9,304 nucleotides of DNA, taken from the NCBI GenBank assembly GCA_003224195.1, contig QHYP01000165.1:1-9304 (forward strand), read 5' to 3'. The position numbers and the translations under genes were made by a program. How positions within the stretch are numbered: position 1 is the stretch's first letter; every line of letters begins with the position of its first letter. The notes below the pieces were generated by a model. That model was not told the origin of the DNA. It was given only the letters and a program-made list of their open reading frames with translations, and did no database searches. The stretch comes from Acidobacteriota bacterium (GTDB lineage: Bacteria > Acidobacteriota > Terriglobia > Acidiferrales > UBA7541). Below, in pieces: positions 7,691-9,304 of the stretch.

Positions 7691-7849
7691 CAGCTTGGGT
7701 ATAGGGGATTTAGACGAAAGCTGACAGGGAAATAGGGGAGGAGGGGAATCGGAGGCAAGGCAAGTTGCGCGGCGTATCATGTCGGATATTACCACAGAGG
7801 AATAGAACGCCGAAGTGAATTTCAGCGAGGGGCTGTGGAAAATTATCCG

Positions 7850-7891
7850 GGTGGTAAAGGTGGGGGTGGCATCGCCAGGTGGTAAACGTGG
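7850..7891. repeat. Pair of 14-bp direct repeats (GGTGGTAAA-N-GTGG)
   Basis: GGTGGTAAAGGTGG at 7850-7863 and GGTGGTAAACGTGG at 7878-7891 match at 13 of 14 positions, with start-to-start spacing of 28 bp. Direct repeats at such spacing often mark tandem binding sites for a transcription factor. The second copy overlaps the hairpin region described next. No open reading frame explains the repetition. Confidence 0.5.
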
Positions 7892-7938
7892 AAGACCACG
7901 GCGTAGCGAGATTCTCGCATGAGAGCGAGTGTGGCTTC
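7887..7938. other. Nest of mutually exclusive hairpins
   Basis: Several inverted repeats overlap here. CGTGG-AAGA-CCACG forms a 5-bp hairpin at 7887-7900. GAAG-(A)-CCAC at 7891-7899 can instead pair with GTGGCTTC at 7931-7938, an 8-bp stem with one bulged A. Inside it, CTCGC at 7914-7918 can pair either with GCGAG at 7906-7910 or with GCGAG at 7925-7929. Such alternative pairings resemble attenuators or switches, but no T-run follows on either strand, so a terminator is not supported. It begins about 25 bases after the stop of the minus-strand gene at 7963 and could be a 3'-end stabilising structure. Confidence 0.4.
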
Positions 7939-7962
7939 ATGCCGCGCTGCAAAAAAGAAATT

Positions 7963-8415
7963 CTATATTTTTGGCTTGCTAACCCAACTGGAGTTTAGTT
8001 CGTGTTCGCTTCCGACGAAGAACCGCTCAACTTTCATCTGGTCAGGGTAGCTTTCGGCCCATATTAGCCCGCCGCCACCCCATCCACTTTGTCGTATCTC
8101 GGTGACCCGACCTTCGGGATCCCTAGACTCATAGCGGACATACTGCCATCCTTTTGACGCAGATTCCGAGGTGCACGCGTGCCCCGAAGATGAAATTGAG
8201 ATAACCAGGAACAAGCCGCGTCGCCCAAGGTGAGGGCAACTAGGGTCTTCGTAATTTATGACGACCCAACCCCGGTACCCCTTGGGGAGCTCGACTTGGA
8301 CGGGACGGGAGATGCCGTCATGGATCATCACCGCAATCAAGTACGTCCCAACGATTAGAAGCAATATCCGTAAGAATAGGCGCAATGCGGGGGCGCGGAT
8401 TGTTCTCTGAAGCAT
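7963..8415 (-). CDS. Small membrane-anchored protein of unknown function
   Basis: A 150-residue protein with a basic N-terminus, one transmembrane segment or signal anchor at about residues 12-30 (LRLFLRILLLIVGTYLIAVM) and a soluble domain that should face the periplasm. The soluble part contains a GYRGWVVINYEDPSCP segment at 47-61, a GlyGlyGlyGly run near 113-116 and two cysteines (60 and 81) that could form a disulfide. The GWVVINYEDPSCP block recalls small secreted domain-of-unknown-function proteins (possibly DUF6843-like), but I cannot confirm that. The ATG at 8413-8415 is chosen because GCGAGGT lies just upstream at good spacing and the hydrophobic segment follows; the frame remains open to 8775 but that part overlaps the DUF2934 gene. 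It lies 70 bp downstream of DUF2934 and may share its transcript. The codon use is less GC-rich than in the neighbours. Confidence 0.75.
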   Translation of the reverse strand: MLQRTIRAPALRLFLRILLLIVGTYLIAVMIHDGISRPVQVELPKGYRGWVVINYEDPSCPHLGRRGLFLVISISSSGHACTSESASKGWQYVRYESRDPEGRVTEIRQSGWGGGGLIWAESYPDQMKVERFFVGSEHELNSSWVSKPKI

Positions 8416-8485
8416 AAAGACCTCGCCTTGGTGCAGTGGAAGCAGCTCAGTTCCGCCCGCGAGATCCGGAATCCAACCTCCGGAG

Positions 8486-8704
8486 CTACGCTGTTTTGGC
8501 TTTAGCGATGGGGCCGGTCTTGCCGTATTTCGCGAGCAACTCGCGTTCGGCGCGGGTCCAATCGTCCAGTTCGTTTCCCGGAGCGCCGGCGCGCTCGAGG
8601 TAGATTTGGTAGGCGCGCAGTTCGATCTCCTCGCGTGTCGGATGAGACTGGGCAGTTTGCGTTCTGCCGCCTGCGGGTGAAGAATCCTGAAAAGTCTTGG
8701 GCAT
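8486..8704 (-). CDS. DUF2934 domain-containing small protein
   Basis: A 72-residue soluble protein whose middle (about 23-58) matches the DUF2934 pattern: TREEIELRAYQIYLERAG, then a Gly/Pro turn, then ELDDWTRAERELLAKYG. The family is short, helical and of unknown biochemical role; it is common in Acidobacteria and Proteobacteria, sometimes near stress genes. The first 20 residues are polar and low in complexity, and the Lys/Ala-rich tail is short. The ATG at 8702-8704 follows a strong GAGGAGAG ribosome-binding site, which makes the start secure. A TAGAAT element on the minus strand at 8738-8743 could be the -10 box of its promoter, although no good -35 box is seen. Confidence 0.88.
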   Translation of the reverse strand: MPKTFQDSSPAGGRTQTAQSHPTREEIELRAYQIYLERAGAPGNELDDWTRAERELLAKYGKTGPIAKAKTA

Positions 8705-8806
8705 AATTTCTCTCCTCGGGGTTGGGGTCCCGATTCCATTCTAACTCGGCCAAGAATCGCGCGCCACCCGTACAAAAAGAGGCCGGTAGAGGGACTGATG
8801 ATATTT

Positions 8807-8862
8807 TTGATTGGCTCTGAGGCGGTACGATAATTGACAAGGCAAGCAGTGGGGCGTAGGCT
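8807..8862 (+). promoter_or_regulatory. Two overlapping sigma70-like promoter candidates
   Basis: The first candidate has TTGATT at 8807-8812 and GATAAT at 8829-8834 with a 16-bp spacer; each hexamer has only one or two mismatches to consensus. The second has a perfect TTGACA at 8834-8839 and a poor TAGGCT at 8857-8862 with a 17-bp spacer. The immediate surroundings are the most AT-rich of this gap. Either would transcribe toward the phosphoesterase gene starting at 9066. This is pattern matching only. Confidence 0.4.
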
Positions 8863-8877
8863 TCGGCCTGATTTTTT
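8857..8877 (+). terminator. Short UUCG hairpin followed by T-run (terminator- or attenuator-like)
   Basis: AGGC-TTCG-GCCT at 8858-8869 forms a 4-bp stem (5 with a T-G wobble) closed by the very stable C(UUCG)G tetraloop, followed after two bases by six T residues (8872-8877). The stem is short for an intrinsic terminator. No plus-strand gene lies upstream, so if functional it would act on a leader transcript from the nearby promoters rather than end a gene. Confidence 0.3.
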
Positions 8878-9065
8878 CGCTCGCGGTAACTCGCTCGAAA
8901 CTGGTCTTACGGAAATGATGATCGCCTGGCAGTCGAGGCTTCGGGGGTTTGCGTCCTGGATTCCCCGTTTCTTTGTAGCAATTCGGGAACTTCACTTGCC
9001 GGTTCTCGATTGCGGAGGCTCGCCGGGGCGGGTGAGCGTCATCCAGACTCATCGGAGGTGCAGCC

Positions 9066-9304
9066 ATGAAGTTTAACCGACGCAATTTTCTGTCGGGAGC
9101 CGCCGGCGCTGCCGGAGCCGCATTGGTGGGGAGGGCGACGTGGTGGCCCGGCGCTGAAGCATTCGCTCAAAACTTTGGAGACGCCTCGCTTCCCCCGCCG
9201 GAAGAGTCCGGCATCGAGCTTATCGTTGTCGTAATGATGGAGAACCGCAGCTTCGACCACTTGCTCGGTTGGCTGCCGAACGCCGAAGGAATGCAGGCGA
9301 GGCT
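9066..9304 (+). CDS. Tat-exported phosphoesterase (phospholipase C / acid phosphatase family), 5' part only
   Basis: The first 79 codons of a gene that runs off the window. The N-terminus has a twin-arginine signal (NRRNFLSG at residues 4-11) followed by an Ala/Gly-rich hydrophobic stretch and AFAQ at 32-35, a likely signal-peptidase site, so the folded enzyme should be exported by the Tat system. The mature part begins with IELIVVVMMENRSFDHLLGWLP (residues 50-71, of which VVVMMENRSFDH is diagnostic). This is the start of the phosphoesterase family that includes bacterial phospholipases C and the AcpA acid phosphatase, in which the Glu and Asn of MEN bind the active-site metal (here Glu59 and Asn60). 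The ATG at 9066 has a near-perfect GGAGGT ribosome-binding site six bases upstream. Full-length members are usually about 450-700 residues. Substrate (phospholipid or phosphomonoester) cannot be decided from this fragment. Confidence 0.9.
   Translation, partial: MKFNRRNFLSGAAGAAGAALVGRATWWPGAEAFAQNFGDASLPPPEESGIELIVVVMMENRSFDHLLGWLPNAEGMQAR

Larger units (their letters stand above)
7415..7962. other. 548-bp non-coding region upstream of aroF, rich in repeats and hairpins
   Basis: No reading frame here has protein-like composition, although several stay open by chance in GC-rich DNA. From aroF outward on the minus strand it contains a perfect 20-bp palindrome, two stem-loops made from a repeated 13-mer, a 14-bp direct-repeat pair and a nest of competing hairpins (listed separately). 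It must also hold the aroF promoter and the 3' untranslated end of the gene at 7963-8415. A TATAAC element on the minus strand at 7583-7588 is a possible -10 box, but no acceptable -35 box lies 16-18 bp from it. I see no intrinsic terminator with a proper T-run after the upstream gene. Confidence 0.6.
8705..9065. other. 361-bp divergent intergenic region between DUF2934 and the phosphoesterase
   Basis: Reading frames across this stretch have no recognisable protein character, so I treat it as non-coding. The minus-facing side carries the DUF2934 ribosome-binding site and a possible -10 box. The plus-facing side carries two overlapping promoter-like elements, a small hairpin with a T-run, a direct repeat of TCGCTCG at 8877-8883 and 8891-8897, and finally the ribosome-binding site of the phosphoesterase gene. 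If the plus promoters are real, that gene has a leader of about 200 bases. Confidence 0.6.

Noticed and set aside
7415..7795. N-terminal extension of aroF by 127 codons
   Set aside because: The frame is open but Ser/Pro/Arg/Cys-rich and unlike the family; the ATG at 7414 has a ribosome-binding site and begins the ACT-like domain exactly.
7710..7952. Possible 80-residue minus-strand gene in the aroF upstream region
   Set aside because: No ribosome-binding site, no domain-like composition, and it overlaps the direct repeats and hairpins.
7415..7962. Known structured RNAs (tmRNA, RNase P RNA, SRP RNA, 6S RNA) or a CRISPR array in the long gap
   Set aside because: None of the hallmark sequences I know for these RNAs are present, and the repeats are too few and too unevenly spaced for a CRISPR array.
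8415..8485. TCCGG/CCGGA inverted repeat after the DUF2934 stop as a terminator
   Set aside because: The stem is only about 5 bp and no T-run follows on the minus strand, so read-through into the next gene is at least as likely.
8834..9076. Plus-strand 80-codon frame in the phosphoesterase leader
   Set aside because: It would start at a TTG inside the promoter-like element, lacks a ribosome-binding site and overlaps the phosphoesterase start in another frame.
8741..9085. Minus-strand open frame of 114 codons overlapping the start of the phosphoesterase gene
   Set aside because: It covers the phosphoesterase start and ribosome-binding site, and its product has no recognisable pattern.

Overview
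This is a GC-rich, densely coded bacterial chromosomal window that looks like ordinary housekeeping and envelope territory. The best guess for the host is an Acidobacteriota-like, Gram-negative, diderm bacterium. That guess rests on inference: an LPS-export permease in which LptF-like and LptG-like halves form one chain, a DUF2934 small protein, a YVTN-type beta-propeller, a GH57 enzyme and a class Ib DAHP synthase sit together, and this mix is familiar from acidobacterial genomes. There are no rRNA or tRNA genes, transposases, integrases, phage genes or CRISPR arrays.

Left block (minus strand, 137-2878). A fused lptF-lptG gene is followed by a short PilZ-domain gene, giving an envelope biogenesis / c-di-GMP pair. 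The fused permease carries an apparent frameshift near position 840, so its last transmembrane block lies in a different frame from the rest. Bases 1-136 may hold the beginning of another minus-strand gene, but this is unproven.

Centre (2959-6314). A 732-residue GH57 glycoside hydrolase is transcribed divergently from lptFG across about 80 bp. It converges, with only 38 bp between stop codons, on a membrane-anchored YVTN beta-propeller protein.

Right block (minus strand, 6386-8704). In transcription order this is DUF2934, a small membrane-anchored protein of unknown function, and aroF (DAHP synthase Ib with an N-terminal ACT-like domain), followed by the propeller gene. About 550 bp of non-coding DNA lies upstream of aroF and is the most structured part of the window: a perfect 20-bp palindrome, two matching stem-loops built from a repeated 13-mer, a 14-bp direct-repeat pair and mutually exclusive hairpins.

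Right edge (plus strand, 9066-end). A Tat-exported phosphoesterase of the phospholipase C / acid phosphatase family starts after a strong ribosome-binding site and runs off the window. Its 361-bp upstream region holds promoter-like elements and a UUCG hairpin followed by a T-run.

No clearly new multi-gene system is visible. The points most worth checking are the lptFG frameshift, the aroF upstream region and the phosphoesterase leader.
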